64,000 nt of DNA, taken from positions 434,001 through 498,000 of the forward strand of contig NZ_VWWV01000001.1 of assembly GCF_011752815.1 (NCBI RefSeq), in the 5' to 3' direction. This document shows positions 18,751 through 28,185 of this stretch, in pieces. The DNA is from Enterobacter sp. Cy-643 (GTDB lineage: Bacteria; Pseudomonadota; Gammaproteobacteria; Enterobacterales; Enterobacteriaceae). Both the position numbers and the translations under genes were made by a program. A model generated the notes under the pieces. The model did not search any database, had not been told where the DNA came from, and worked only from the letters and a program-made list of their open reading frames with translations. Numbering within the stretch: the stretch's first letter is position 1; each line of letters begins with the position of its first letter.

Positions 18751-19947
18751 ATGTTAAAAGTAGAAATGCTGTCCACCGGCGACGAAGTGCTGTATGGGCA
18801 AATTACCGATACCAATGCGGCCTGGCTTGCCGACTATTTCTTTCACCAGGGATTGCCCATGTCGCGCCGTAATACGGTTGGTGACAGCCTTCCAGACCTG
18901 GTTGCGGTGCTGAAAGAGCGTAGCCACGAAGCCGATGTGCTGATTGTTAACGGTGGCCTGGGGCCAACCAGCGATGATTTAAGCGCGCTGGCGGCGGCGA
19001 CGGCAGCGGGCGTTGAGCTGGTTGAGCACGCGGAATGGTTAACCTATATGGAGCAGTTTTTTGCCGAGCGCGGGCGAGTGATGGCGCCCAGCAACCGCAA
19101 GCAGGCGCAAATTCCGGCTAACAGTGAAATGATCGACAATCCTGTGGGCACCGCCTGCGGGTTTGCATTGACCCTAAACCGCTGCCTGATGTTTTTCACT
19201 CCCGGCGTACCGTCAGAGTTTAAGGCTATGGTGGACAAACAAATCATGCCGCGGCTGCGTGAGCGTTTTACTCTCCCCGAGCCGCCTGTATGCCTGCGTT
19301 TAACGACTTTTGGGCGCTCCGAGAGCGAGCTGGCGCAGTGCCTTGATCCGCTGGCGCTGCCGGATGGCGTGGTGATGGGCTATCGTTCTTCTATGCCGAT
19401 CATTGAGCTCAAACTGACCGGCCCGGCCAGCCAGCGTGACGCAATGGAGGCTGTCTGGCCGGAAGTTCGCCGCGTGGCGGGTGAAAGCCTGATTTTTGAG
19501 GGCACCGAAGGGCTTCCGGCACAAATAGCACGCCGCCTCGGCGAACGTTCACTGACGCTTGCCGTGAGCGAACAATTTACCGGGGGCCTGCTGGCGCTGC
19601 AGTTAAACCGGGCGCAGGCCGCGCTTCTGGGCAGCCGTGTTTTACCGCAGAAAGCTGAAACACTGGTCGATGCGTTAGCGTCCAGCGCAGAGTTGCGCCT
19701 GAATCAACAGAGCGATCTGGGCCTTGTCATTTCTGGCGAAGAAGAGCAGCAGATAAACTTTGCGCTCTCCACGCCAGGCGGTACTTTTGGCCTGGGCGTG
19801 AAGTTTGGTACCCGCCGCCACGCGCTGGCAATACGCCAGGAAGTCTGCGCCATGATGGCGCTGAACGTGCTGCGCCGCTGGTTCAACGGCCAGCCGCTGG
19901 AGAGCGATCATGGCTGGATTAAGGTCGTGGAGTCAGCCAGCCTCTAA
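18751..19947 (+). CDS. yfaY: CinA-like protein YfaY
   Basis: 398 residues (about 400 in E. coli YfaY). The N-terminal MoCF/COG1058 domain runs from residue 1 to about 250, with STGDEVLYGQITDTNAAWLA and NGGLGPTSDDLS; this domain hydrolyses ADP-ribose-type substrates in other CinA proteins. The C-terminal CinA/PncC-like domain (about residues 250-390) is degenerate: the usual ESCTGG-type active-site stretch reads SEQFTGG. It is therefore unlikely to have NMN deamidase activity. It converges on glpC with a 3-base gap. Confidence 0.92.
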   Translation: MLKVEMLSTGDEVLYGQITDTNAAWLADYFFHQGLPMSRRNTVGDSLPDLVAVLKERSHEADVLIVNGGLGPTSDDLSALAAATAAGVELVEHAEWLTYMEQFFAERGRVMAPSNRKQAQIPANSEMIDNPVGTACGFALTLNRCLMFFTPGVPSEFKAMVDKQIMPRLRERFTLPEPPVCLRLTTFGRSESELAQCLDPLALPDGVVMGYRSSMPIIELKLTGPASQRDAMEAVWPEVRRVAGESLIFEGTEGLPAQIARRLGERSLTLAVSEQFTGGLLALQLNRAQAALLGSRVLPQKAETLVDALASSAELRLNQQSDLGLVISGEEEQQINFALSTPGGTFGLGVKFGTRRHALAIRQEVCAMMALNVLRRWFNGQPLESDHGWIKVVESASL

Positions 19948-19950
19948 ACT

Positions 19951-21153
19951 TCAGGTGAGCGCCCGGGCCAGCAGCGTGATCGGGTGCTCGCAGCGTTTGC
20001 TGGTCGACATTTCTATCTGCCATTTACAGGTTTCGCAATCCGTCACCACCAGGTCTACGCCGCTCTCTTCTATCTGCTGAAACAGTGGCGCGCCGATACG
20101 CTGGGACGTTGGATAGTTCTCCTTTTTAAAACCATAGGTACCGGCAATGCCGCAGCACTGAGAGTCCAGCATCACCAGTTCCACGCCGGGAATGCGGCGC
20201 AGTAGCTCAATGGAATAGAGCGTCCAGCCCATTTTCTCCATATGGCAAGGCGTATGGTAAGCGATACGCAGCGGCGTGTTATTTAACGATAGCGTTCTGC
20301 CATCCTCTTCCAGCAGTTTCCAGATATAACGCGTGGCGAGTTCAACCTGCTCGCGAACCGGGGCCGTGTCGACGCCAAGAAGATGCGGATATTCATCGCG
20401 CAGCGTAAAGGTACAGGTTGACGAGGTTGCCACAACCGGCAGCCCGCGCTGTATCACGGCTTCTTCCAGCGAGCTGGCGTTTACCCTTGCCTGTTTTTTT
20501 GCTTTTTCGATAAAGCCGTTGGCGATAAGCGGCACGCCGCAGCATTTTTCTCTTTTCAGTAACTGGACGCCGACACCCATCGCGTTAAGCACTTTGACCA
20601 TGTCTTTGCCGAGCTGCGGATGGTTGTAGTTCACGAAGCAGCCGTGGAAGAAAGCAACCTGCTGCGGGAAGCTTGCCTGGTGCGCCGCCTGGCGCCGATA
20701 CCACTGGCGAAATGTGCCGAAGGAATATTTTGGCAACTCGCGGTGGGAATCAATTTTCAGGGTTTTATCCAGCAGCTTACGTACAGGCTTCATACCGGTA
20801 GTGGCGTTGATCAGCGGGGCGAAAGGCGTGGAGAGCGTACCGAGCAAATCCGTATGGCTGAGAATAGCATCACGCAGCGAAGGTTTATGTTCGCCATATT
20901 TGGCCCGCGCCCGCTGGATAATATCGCCAATTTTGACTTCGGACGGGCAGGAGACTTCGCAGCGCTTGCAGTTGGTGCAGTGCTTAAGCGCGTCGTCATA
21001 CAGCGAGGGATCTTTCAGGCGCAGTCTTTCTCCGTCGGGCCCGGCCTGCTTTGGCCCCGGATATTCCGGGCGAACGCGGCTTACCGGGCAAGCCGTGGTG
21101 CAGACCGTGCATTTAATACAGCTTTCAAAGCTGGTTTCATCAAGCAGGTTCAT
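19951..21153 (-). CDS. glpC: Anaerobic glycerol-3-phosphate dehydrogenase subunit C
   Basis: Membrane-anchoring iron-sulfur subunit of GlpABC, which passes electrons from GlpAB to menaquinone. From the ATG at 21153 the protein is 400 residues (396 in E. coli). Two ferredoxin motifs (CIKCTVCTTACP and CTNCKRCEVSCP) lie at the N-terminus, followed by two CCG heterodisulfide-reductase-type domains (CCGVPLIANG, CCGIAGTYG). The frame stays open to 21267, but that extra segment overlaps glpB and has no family similarity. It overlaps the end of glpB by 14 bases. Confidence 0.95.
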   Translation of the reverse strand: MNLLDETSFESCIKCTVCTTACPVSRVRPEYPGPKQAGPDGERLRLKDPSLYDDALKHCTNCKRCEVSCPSEVKIGDIIQRARAKYGEHKPSLRDAILSHTDLLGTLSTPFAPLINATTGMKPVRKLLDKTLKIDSHRELPKYSFGTFRQWYRRQAAHQASFPQQVAFFHGCFVNYNHPQLGKDMVKVLNAMGVGVQLLKREKCCGVPLIANGFIEKAKKQARVNASSLEEAVIQRGLPVVATSSTCTFTLRDEYPHLLGVDTAPVREQVELATRYIWKLLEEDGRTLSLNNTPLRIAYHTPCHMEKMGWTLYSIELLRRIPGVELVMLDSQCCGIAGTYGFKKENYPTSQRIGAPLFQQIEESGVDLVVTDCETCKWQIEMSTSKRCEHPITLLARALT

Positions 21154-22405
21154 GACAAGCCTCCGCGGCAACAAGGATTTGAGTGGCCACACAGAGCGCC
21201 GTGAGCATCGAAACGCCGGCTCCGCATCCCTGCTGAATAGGATCAAAGCCCCCCAGCACAGAGCCAATTGCGTAGAGGTTTTTGGTGCATTCCCCGTGGT
21301 GGGACGGCTGGAAATGGTTATTCACGGTGAGCCCAAACTGCAGCCACGGCTGCGGCGTAAAGAAATCAGCCTTACTCCAGGCTGCTCGCTCGGCCTGTAT
21401 GTTTACGTCCAGACCGAAGATGGGCTCGGTGACGTGCTGCCGGCTAGCGTCCAGTCCGCCGCTGAAAAAGCTGCCGCTGGCCAGGATGACATGTCGGGTC
21501 CGCAGCGGCACTTCGCGGTGATTTTTGGTGAACAGGGCGTTGATACACCCTTGTTCAAGCTGAGCGCCGGTCACGGTATCTCCGGGCATGATAAGCCCGC
21601 CCAGGATCTGAAAGCGGCGGCGTAGGGCATTGTGTAGCCTCATCCCAAGGACTGAAGGCGGCAGCGTTGGTAGCAGTTTTACCGGCACACCGAGGGCCTG
21701 CTCAACGGCGGCCACCGTTCGGGCTTCCAGGCCAAGGCAGGCAGGCAGAATCATGGCCTCGCCGCTGCCCAGCAGCAGCCTGAGTTCATCCACCAGCGCC
21801 GGAAGGTTTTCCGGCAGATCCAGCACCCGGGCGATGTTCACGGCGCGAAACTCGCTGGGGTTGTTACGTAAGACATCCAGCACCGGCAGAGTAAGTTCGG
21901 CGACGTGAACGCCAGAGCCGGTGGCAGACAGTGAGCCAGACACCAGCTCCGCCTGAAAATCCAGGAAGCCAGCGATATTAATCACCGTCACTTTTTGCCA
22001 GGGCAACGGCGCCTGCGGCACTTCCGGGGGGCTGAGCCAGCTGGCTCTTTGCTTGCCCAGCGGCGTGATTCTGAGGTGATTCTGGCGGTGATGGCCCACC
22101 AGCGAAATATCTGCTCTGGTCAGCAGTTGCTCACTCTCTGCGGCGAGTGCCAGCACGTTTTCTTTGCCCATCAGGCTGTAGGGATGACGAGGGGCTTGCT
22201 CCGCCAGGTTTTCCAGCGCGGCCTCAGGGGTGTGAACGGGGGTGCCGTCCGGTAACGTTGAAAGCAAATCCAGCGAACCAGAGGAGAAATGCAGCGCGCT
22301 TTGCCCACGGCTGATGATGGCGCAGCGCTGGCCGCTTTCCGCCAGTTTTATGCCCGCTGTCAGCCCGGCCAGACCGCTGCCGATGATGATGGTGTCAAAT
22401 TTCAT
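21140..22405 (-). CDS. glpB: Anaerobic glycerol-3-phosphate dehydrogenase subunit B
   Basis: FMN-containing subunit B of the anaerobic G3P dehydrogenase; 421 residues (419 in E. coli). The N-terminal dinucleotide-binding motif IIGSGLAGLTAGIKLAESG is at residues 6-24. The C-terminal IGSVLGGFDPIQQGCGAGVS resembles the flavin-binding GG motif. It starts by ATGA overlap with glpA and overlaps glpC by 14 bases, so the three subunits are translationally coupled. Confidence 0.95.
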   Translation of the reverse strand: MKFDTIIIGSGLAGLTAGIKLAESGQRCAIISRGQSALHFSSGSLDLLSTLPDGTPVHTPEAALENLAEQAPRHPYSLMGKENVLALAAESEQLLTRADISLVGHHRQNHLRITPLGKQRASWLSPPEVPQAPLPWQKVTVINIAGFLDFQAELVSGSLSATGSGVHVAELTLPVLDVLRNNPSEFRAVNIARVLDLPENLPALVDELRLLLGSGEAMILPACLGLEARTVAAVEQALGVPVKLLPTLPPSVLGMRLHNALRRRFQILGGLIMPGDTVTGAQLEQGCINALFTKNHREVPLRTRHVILASGSFFSGGLDASRQHVTEPIFGLDVNIQAERAAWSKADFFTPQPWLQFGLTVNNHFQPSHHGECTKNLYAIGSVLGGFDPIQQGCGAGVSMLTALCVATQILVAAEACHEPA

Positions 22406-24012
22406 CCCTGTTCTCCATTATCCAGACCGCATAGCCCCTGGTAAACCCAGGCGGTAAATTCGCTTTCCCGCAATGCATTTCCCCAGGCGACAGGGCGAAC
22501 CCCCTTCCAGCGTTCGTTGAGGAAGTGGGAGAGCTGCTCCAGTGATTGTGCAGGCGTCGTGAGCTGAAAGCGTTGCAGGAGACCGGCTGCCCGGCAGGCG
22601 CACAGCTCGCCCTGGCAGGTGCCCATGCCCACGCGCGTTCTGCGGCGCAAATCTCCCAGGTTTTTGACGCCGAGGGCATCAATGGCATAGCGCACTTCGC
22701 CGGTGGTGACGGCTTCGCATTCGCACACCAGGCTGTTGCTGAGCCGGCTGTTATTGAGCAGCCGCGTGGCGCGGTCCCCGTGCCGCCAGACGGCGGAACC
22801 GCGAATAGTCGGCGGTAAGGAGATAACTTTGCCCAGCGTTTGCTCCGCGGTCTGTTCGGAGCCCGGTAACGGTGCCGAAGCCGTGGAGCAGGGCGTGGTA
22901 TTCCCCAGTCGCTCGCAAACCAGGTCCGATGCCCACTCCGCCATCAGGCGGTAGGTCATCAGTTTCCCGCCGGTAATCGTGATAAAGCCGTCCATGCCGT
23001 CGCGTTTCGCGTGGTCCAGCAGAACAATTCCGCGGCTGACGCTGCGCCCGGTAGGATCGTTGTCGCTGGCAACCAGGGGGCGGACGCCAGCGTAGGCCCG
23101 AAGAATGCGGGTTCGGCCAAGCACTGGAGCCAGTTTTTCCCCTTCGCGAATCAACGTGTCCACTTCATCCGGCGTGACGCACATATTGTCGATTTGGTCG
23201 TAGTCGATATGCGTGGAGGTGGTGCCAATCAGCGAAATGGTATCGCCGGGGACCAAAATATCGGCGTCCGCCGGTTTACGGCAGCGGTTGATGACCATGT
23301 TGTTGATACGGTGGCCGAGGATCAGTAATGCGCCTTTGGCCGGGAACATTTTTACGCTGAGATCGGCGTATTCTGCGATGCGTTGCCCCCAGATGCCTGC
23401 CGCATTCACGACCATTGGCGCCCGGAACTCGCCTGCCTGTCGGGTAAGGTGGTTGAAGACGCGCACGCCGCAAACGCGTGAGCCTTCACGGATCAGCCCG
23501 ACGATCTCGCAGCCTGTCAGCACTTCTGCCCCGTGCTCTTTAGCATCAAGCATGTTAGCGGCGGTGAGACGGAATGGGTCGACCGTGCCATCCGGGACAC
23601 GAACCGCACCGATCAGCGATGGATTGGCTGACGGCTCCAGCCGCAATGCCTCTCGGGGATCCAACGCTTCTGCCGGAATACCGGCCCGGCGGCAGGCGGC
23701 GATGAATCCGCTTTGGAACGCCAAATCATCTTCTGGCAGGGTAATAAACAAACCGTCCGTGGGCTCGATACAGTGGCGGGCAATACGCCGCAGAATGCGG
23801 TTTTCTTCGATGCACTCTTTGGCGGATTCCCCGTCGGTGACCGCATAGCGTGAGCCGCTGTGAAGCAGGCCGTGGTTGCGACCGGTGGCACCCGTCGCGA
23901 TGTCGTGACGCTCAAGCAGCAGCACTTTCAGCCCGCGGCGGGCGCAGTCTCGTGCTATCCCGGCGCCGGTCGCTCCTCCGCCGATGATGATCACGTCCGT
24001 TTCTCTGCTCAC
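22402..24012 (-). CDS. glpA: Anaerobic glycerol-3-phosphate dehydrogenase subunit A
   Basis: FAD-containing catalytic subunit oxidising sn-glycerol-3-phosphate to dihydroxyacetone phosphate during anaerobic growth. It has 536 residues (542 in E. coli). The FAD Rossmann motif IIIGGGATGAGIARDCARRG is at residues 9-28. The C-terminal [2Fe-2S]/BFD-like cysteine set includes CECEAVT and GTCQGELCACRAAG. The start is GTG at 24012, supported by aaaggag six bases upstream. First gene of glpABC, divergent from glpTQ. Confidence 0.96.
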   Translation of the reverse strand: MSRETDVIIIGGGATGAGIARDCARRGLKVLLLERHDIATGATGRNHGLLHSGSRYAVTDGESAKECIEENRILRRIARHCIEPTDGLFITLPEDDLAFQSGFIAACRRAGIPAEALDPREALRLEPSANPSLIGAVRVPDGTVDPFRLTAANMLDAKEHGAEVLTGCEIVGLIREGSRVCGVRVFNHLTRQAGEFRAPMVVNAAGIWGQRIAEYADLSVKMFPAKGALLILGHRINNMVINRCRKPADADILVPGDTISLIGTTSTHIDYDQIDNMCVTPDEVDTLIREGEKLAPVLGRTRILRAYAGVRPLVASDNDPTGRSVSRGIVLLDHAKRDGMDGFITITGGKLMTYRLMAEWASDLVCERLGNTTPCSTASAPLPGSEQTAEQTLGKVISLPPTIRGSAVWRHGDRATRLLNNSRLSNSLVCECEAVTTGEVRYAIDALGVKNLGDLRRRTRVGMGTCQGELCACRAAGLLQRFQLTTPAQSLEQLSHFLNERWKGVRPVAWGNALRESEFTAWVYQGLCGLDNGEQG

Positions 24013-24070
24013 ACGATGCTCCTTTGTCCCCTTTTTATTTACCGTTATTCAGCCACAAAGAAAGTGTGGA

Positions 24071-24110
24071 ATGTTTGATTGCGAGCAAATTCGAGCAAAA
24101 AACGAAAATA
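24071..24110. promoter_or_regulatory. glpR_box: GlpR operator cluster upstream of glpA
   Basis: atgtttgattgcgagcaaat at 24071-24090 fits the palindromic GlpR consensus ATGTTCGATAACGAACAT with a few mismatches. Two more CGAGCAA/CGAAAAT half-sites follow at 24092 and 24103, spaced 10-11 bases, i.e. one helical turn. Repression by GlpR, relieved by G3P, is the known control of glpTQ/glpABC in E. coli; the site calls here are by eye. Confidence 0.65.
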
Positions 24111-24160
24111 ATTAGTGAAACTATGCACCATTTCGCCTTTTTGTAATAAAAATGTAACAT

Positions 24161-24180
24161 TGTGTGCGATGTTTCACAGT
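24161..24180. promoter_or_regulatory. CRP site between glpA and glpT
   Basis: TGTGC (24163-24167) and TCACA (24174-24178) are separated by six bases, a near-perfect CRP-cAMP site. It lies between divergent operons known to be catabolite controlled in E. coli. Confidence 0.75.
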
Positions 24181-24203
24181 AAATACGCGCACAGATAACT
24201 ACC

Positions 24204-24223
24204 ATGCGCTCGCAAAAGAACAT
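24204..24223. promoter_or_regulatory. GlpR operator upstream of glpT
   Basis: atgcgctcgcaaaagaacat keeps 12 of the 16 inner consensus positions of the GlpR operator, including the GAACAT half. It lies 51 bases before the glpT start and could occlude the glpT promoter. Confidence 0.55.
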
Positions 24224-24273
24224 TTGGCAGGAGTCGTTTGCTCCCGCCGCAAATCCAGGCCACGGAGGCTCGT

Positions 24274-25626
24274 ATGCTTAGTATCTTTAGACCTGCCGCG
24301 CATCAGGCGCGTTTGCCAAAGGAGCAGATAGATCCTGTCTATCGCCGCCTGCGCTGGCAAATCTTCATGGGCATCTTTTTTGGTTATGCCGCTTACTATC
24401 TGGTGAGGAAAAACTTTACCCTTGCGATGCCGTATCTGGTGGAGCAGGGCTTCTCCCGAGGAGACCTGGGCTTTGCGCTTTCCGGGATATCGATCGCCTA
24501 CGGATTTTCGAAATTCATCATGGGATCGGTTTCTGACCGCTCGAATCCGCGCGTATTTCTTCCCGCCGGGCTGATTCTTGCCGCGGCCGTGATGCTGTTT
24601 ATGGGCTTTGTGCCGTGGGCCACGTCCAGCATTGCGATCATGTTTGTGCTGCTATTCGCCTGTGGCTGGTTCCAGGGCATGGGATGGCCGCCGTGCGGGC
24701 GCACCATGGTGCACTGGTGGTCGCAGAAGGAGCGTGGGGGCATTGTTTCCGTCTGGAACTGCGCCCATAACGTCGGGGGCGGTCTTCCTCCGCTGCTGTT
24801 CCTGCTGGGGATGGCGTGGTTTAACGACTGGCATGCGGCGCTGTATATGCCTGCTTTTGCCGCCATTCTTGTGGCAATTATTGCTTTTGGCTTAATGCGC
24901 GACACGCCTCAATCCTGCGGCCTGCCGCCGATTGAAGAGTACAAAAATGACTACCCGGACGATTACAGCGAGAAAGCGGAAGAAGAGCTGACGGCTAAGC
25001 AGATCTTCATGAAGTACGTCTTCCCTAACCGCCTGCTGTGGTACATCGCCATTGCTAACGTGTTTGTCTATTTGCTGCGTTACGGCATCCTGGACTGGTC
25101 GCCAACTTACCTGAAAGAAGTGAAACACTTCGCGCTGGATAAATCCTCGTGGGCCTACTTCCTTTATGAATATGCGGGTATTCCCGGCACGCTGCTGTGT
25201 GGCTGGATGTCGGATAAGGTGTTTAAAGGTAACCGCGGTGCGACAGGCGTGTTCTTCATGGTGCTGGTGACGATTGCCACCGTGGTTTACTGGCTAAACC
25301 CGCCGGGTAATCCGGGCGTGGATATGGCCTGTATGATTGTTATCGGCTTCCTGATTTATGGCCCGGTAATGCTGATTGGCCTGCATGCGCTTGAGCTGGC
25401 TCCTAAGAAAGCGGCAGGGACAGCAGCAGGCTTTACCGGTCTGTTTGGTTATCTGGGGGGCTCGGTCGCGGCCAGCGCAATTGTCGGCTACACCGTGGAC
25501 TTCTTCGGCTGGGACGGCGGCTTTATCGTGATGATTGGCGGCAGTATTTTGGCCGTGCTGTTGCTGATTGTGGTGATGATTGGCGAGCGCAGACACCACG
25601 ATGAAAAAATGCTGAAAAACGGCTAA
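24274..25626 (+). CDS. glpT: Glycerol-3-phosphate:phosphate antiporter GlpT
   Basis: Inner-membrane major facilitator (organophosphate:Pi antiporter) exchanging phosphate for glycerol-3-phosphate; also the fosfomycin entry route in E. coli. It has 450 residues (452 in E. coli) with twelve transmembrane segments. The N-terminal substrate arginine lies in YYLVRKNF (R45 in E. coli) and the signature [16 protein letters not shown] is intact. The ATG at 24274 with ggagg five bases upstream is preferred over an in-frame ATG at 24238. glpQ follows after 10 bases. Confidence 0.97.
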   Translation: MLSIFRPAAHQARLPKEQIDPVYRRLRWQIFMGIFFGYAAYYLVRKNFTLAMPYLVEQGFSRGDLGFALSGISIAYGFSKFIMGSVSDRSNPRVFLPAGLILAAAVMLFMGFVPWATSSIAIMFVLLFACGWFQGMGWPPCGRTMVHWWSQKERGGIVSVWNCAHNVGGGLPPLLFLLGMAWFNDWHAALYMPAFAAILVAIIAFGLMRDTPQSCGLPPIEEYKNDYPDDYSEKAEEELTAKQIFMKYVFPNRLLWYIAIANVFVYLLRYGILDWSPTYLKEVKHFALDKSSWAYFLYEYAGIPGTLLCGWMSDKVFKGNRGATGVFFMVLVTIATVVYWLNPPGNPGVDMACMIVIGFLIYGPVMLIGLHALELAPKKAAGTAAGFTGLFGYLGGSVAASAIVGYTVDFFGWDGGFIVMIGGSILAVLLLIVVMIGERRHHDEKMLKNG

Positions 25627-25636
25627 GGAGAACACC

Positions 25637-26701
25637 ATGAAACTGATGGCAAAATCTTTCCTGGCGGGCGTGGTGCTGGTGGCAACCAGCAGCGTCTTCG
25701 CCCAGACGGCGGACAAAATTGTGATTGCCCACCGGGGGGCCAGCGGCTATCTGCCAGAACACACGCTGCCGGCGAAGGCGATGGCCTATGCCCAGGGCGC
25801 GGATTACCTTGAGCAAGACCTGGTGATGACCAAAGACGACAGGCTGGTGGTGCTGCATGACCACTATCTGGACAGGGTGACCGACGTCGCGAAGCGCTTC
25901 CCGGATCGGGCGCGTAAAGACGGGCGCTACTACGCCATCGATTTTACGCTGGCGGAAATCAAGTCCCTGAAGTTTACCGAGGGCTTCGACATCGTTAACG
26001 GCAAGCAGGTGCAGACCTATCCGGGCCGTTTCCCGATGGGCAAATCCGACTTCCGCGTGCACACCTTTGAAGAAGAGATCGAGTTTGTTCAGGGGCTGAA
26101 CCATTCCACCGGGAAAAACATCGGTATCTATCCTGAGATAAAAGCGCCGTGGTTCCACCATCAGGAAGGCAAGGATATTGCGACAAAAACCCTCGAGGTG
26201 CTGAAGCAGTACGGCTATACCAGCAAGCAGGATAAGGTCTATCTTCAGTGCTTTGACGCCGCCGAGCTGAAGCGCATTAAAAACGAGCTTGAGCCGAAGA
26301 TGGGCATGAACCTTAACCTGGTGCAGCTTATCGCCTATACCGACTGGAATGAGACTCAGGAAAAACGGCCGGACGGCAAGTGGGTAAACTACAGCTACGA
26401 CTGGATGTTTAAGCCTGGCGCGATGAAGCAGATTGCTCTGTATGCCGACGGCATTGGCCCGGACTACCATATGCTGGTGGAGAAGGCGTCAACCAAAGGG
26501 AACGTGAAGCTCACCGATATGGTGACCGAAGCGCACGCCAGTAAACTGACCGTGCATCCTTATACGGTAAGGGCTGATGCGCTGCCGGACTACGTGAGCG
26601 ATGTGAATCAGCTGTACGACGTGCTGTATAACCAGGCGGGCGTAGATGGGCTGTTTACGGACTTCCCGGATAAAGCCGTGCGGTTTCTTAATAAACCGTA
26701 G
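25637..26701 (+). CDS. glpQ: Periplasmic glycerophosphodiester phosphodiesterase GlpQ
   Basis: Secreted GDPD-family enzyme hydrolysing glycerophosphodiesters to glycerol-3-phosphate and alcohol, feeding GlpT. It has 354 residues (358 in E. coli). The signal peptide ends around ATSSVFA (about residue 22). The GDPD catalytic motif AHRGASGYLPEHT (His-Arg and Glu) is followed by EQDLVMTKDDRLVVLHD with the metal-binding Asp and second His. Second gene of glpTQ; a strong terminator follows. Confidence 0.97.
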   Translation: MKLMAKSFLAGVVLVATSSVFAQTADKIVIAHRGASGYLPEHTLPAKAMAYAQGADYLEQDLVMTKDDRLVVLHDHYLDRVTDVAKRFPDRARKDGRYYAIDFTLAEIKSLKFTEGFDIVNGKQVQTYPGRFPMGKSDFRVHTFEEEIEFVQGLNHSTGKNIGIYPEIKAPWFHHQEGKDIATKTLEVLKQYGYTSKQDKVYLQCFDAAELKRIKNELEPKMGMNLNLVQLIAYTDWNETQEKRPDGKWVNYSYDWMFKPGAMKQIALYADGIGPDYHMLVEKASTKGNVKLTDMVTEAHASKLTVHPYTVRADALPDYVSDVNQLYDVLYNQAGVDGLFTDFPDKAVRFLNKP

Positions 26702-26710
26702 TCGTTAATA

Positions 26711-26736
26711 AAAAAGGCCGCATTTGCGGCCTTTTT
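26711..26736. terminator. Bidirectional terminator between glpQ and yfaE
   Basis: Stem aaggccgc (26714-26721) pairs with gcggcctt around attt, with As before and Ts after, so it can end both glpTQ (plus) and nrdAB-yfaE (minus). Confidence 0.9.
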
Positions 26737-26741
26737 CACAA

Positions 26742-26996
26742 CTACATCTCGAGTTCGATATCTCCCCGCGCCTTACAGCAGCAGGGGAGAATTTCACCGG
26801 GCTGGATAAACGCCAGCGGCTCGGTCAGCCACTGTACTTCCCCCGCCAGCAGCCGGGTGCGGCAGGAGCCGCAATAGCCTTCCCGGCACTGATACTCTAC
26901 GCAGACTTTATGTGACTCCAGCGCCGCCAGCAGCGAAGGGTGTTCTTCTTCGCTCATCAACTGCGCGCCGGTAATGCTGAGCGTAATGCGGCCCAT
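26742..26996 (-). CDS. yfaE: [2Fe-2S] ferredoxin YfaE, diferric-tyrosyl radical maintenance
   Basis: 84-residue plant-type ferredoxin, the E. coli YfaE length. The cluster cysteines are in CREGYCGSC (three) with the fourth in ILPCCCKARG. In E. coli it supplies electrons to build and repair the NrdB diferric-tyrosyl radical. It starts 3 bases after nrdB, making an nrdA-nrdB-yfaE operon. Confidence 0.96.
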   Translation of the reverse strand: MGRITLSITGAQLMSEEEHPSLLAALESHKVCVEYQCREGYCGSCRTRLLAGEVQWLTEPLAFIQPGEILPCCCKARGDIELEM

Positions 26997-26999
26997 TGT

Positions 27000-28130
27000 T
27001 TACAGCTGGAAGTTGCTCAGATCGTCGGTATCGACTTCCGAGTCAATCTGGCCCACCAGGTAGGAGCTAACTTCCACTTCCTGCGGCGCAACCTGTACGT
27101 TGTCGGACACCAGCCACGCGTTGATCCATGGAATCGGGTTGGAGCGAGTCTGGAACGGCAGATCAAGGCCCACGGCCTGCATGCGGATGTTGGTGATGTA
27201 CTCCACATACTGGCAGAGGATGTCTTTGTTCATCCCAATCATCGAGCCGTCACGGAACAGGTACTCGGCCCACTCTTTTTCCTGCTGGGCGGCCAGCACG
27301 AACAGATCGTAGCATTCCTGGCGGCATTCAACGGCGATTTCCGCCATTTCCGGATCGTCTTCACCGCTGCGCATCAGGTTCAGCATATGCTGGGTACCGG
27401 TCAGGTGCAGGGCTTCGTCACGGGCGATCAGCTTGATGATTTTGGCGTTACCTTCCATCAGCTCGCGCTCGGCGAAGGCGAAGGAACAGGCGAAGCTCAC
27501 ATAGAAGCGGATAGCTTCCAGGGCGTTAACGCTCATCAGGCACAGGTACAGCTGTCTTTTCAGCGCGCGCAGGTTCACGGTGACGGTTTTGCCGTTCACG
27601 TTGTGCGTGCCTTCGCCGAGCAGGTGCCAGTAGCTGGTCATCTCAATCAGATCGTCGTAGTAGCCAGAGATATCTTTGGCACGCTTGAGGATTTCCTGAT
27701 TGGTCACGATATCGTCAAAGACGATAGCCGGATCGTTGACGATATTGCGGATGATGTGGGTGTAAGAACGAGAGTGAATCGTCTCGCTAAACGCCCAGGT
27801 TTCGACCCAGGTTTCCAGCTCAGGAATGGAGATCAGCGGCAGCAGCGCGACGTTCGGGCTGCGCCCCTGGATGGAATCCAGCAGCGTCTGATACTTCAGG
27901 TTGCTGATGAAGATGTGTTTCTCATGCTCCGGCAGCGCCTGGAAGTCGATGCGATCGCGGGAGACGTCCACTTCTTCCGGGCGCCAGAAGAAGGAGAGCT
28001 GCTTTTCAATCAGCTTTTCAAAGATGTCATATTTCTGTTGGTCGTAGCGCGCCACGTTAACCGACTGGCCAAAGAACATAGGCTCGGCGAGCTGATCGTT
28101 TTTCGTCTGTGAAAAAGTAGTGTAAGCCAT
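27000..28130 (-). CDS. nrdB: Class Ia ribonucleotide reductase beta subunit NrdB
   Basis: Radical-generating subunit with a diiron centre; 376 residues, the E. coli length. The metal-ligand segments [14 protein letters not shown] and [16 protein letters not shown] are visible, as is the radical tyrosine region around residue 122. The C-terminal tail ([11 protein letters not shown]) is the peptide that binds NrdA. It is preceded by a 55-base spacer with a perfect hairpin after nrdA and followed directly by yfaE. Confidence 0.98.
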   Translation of the reverse strand: MAYTTFSQTKNDQLAEPMFFGQSVNVARYDQQKYDIFEKLIEKQLSFFWRPEEVDVSRDRIDFQALPEHEKHIFISNLKYQTLLDSIQGRSPNVALLPLISIPELETWVETWAFSETIHSRSYTHIIRNIVNDPAIVFDDIVTNQEILKRAKDISGYYDDLIEMTSYWHLLGEGTHNVNGKTVTVNLRALKRQLYLCLMSVNALEAIRFYVSFACSFAFAERELMEGNAKIIKLIARDEALHLTGTQHMLNLMRSGEDDPEMAEIAVECRQECYDLFVLAAQQEKEWAEYLFRDGSMIGMNKDILCQYVEYITNIRMQAVGLDLPFQTRSNPIPWINAWLVSDNVQVAPQEVEVSSYLVGQIDSEVDTDDLSNFQL

Positions 28131-28158
28131 GAGGTTAAATCCTGTAATACGTCGGAAA

Positions 28159-28180
28159 AATCCCCTCGTAAGAGGGGATT
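28159..28180 (-). repeat. Perfect 9-bp hairpin between nrdA and nrdB
   Basis: Arms aatcccctc (28159-28167) and gaggggatt (28172-28180) flank a 4-base loop in the 55-base intergenic gap. There is no T-run in the direction of transcription. It may stabilise the upstream nrdA message or tune the A:B ratio; that is inference. Confidence 0.65.
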
Positions 28181-28185
28181 AAGCG

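Noticed and set aside
21154..21267. Longer glpC start
   Set aside because: The extra 38 residues lie within glpB and do not match GlpC N-termini.
26940..28112. 390-codon open frame on the plus strand opposite nrdB
   Set aside because: It is the antisense shadow of a clearly identified, full-length nrdB; the translation is His/Gln/Val-rich low-complexity typical of antisense GC-rich genes.
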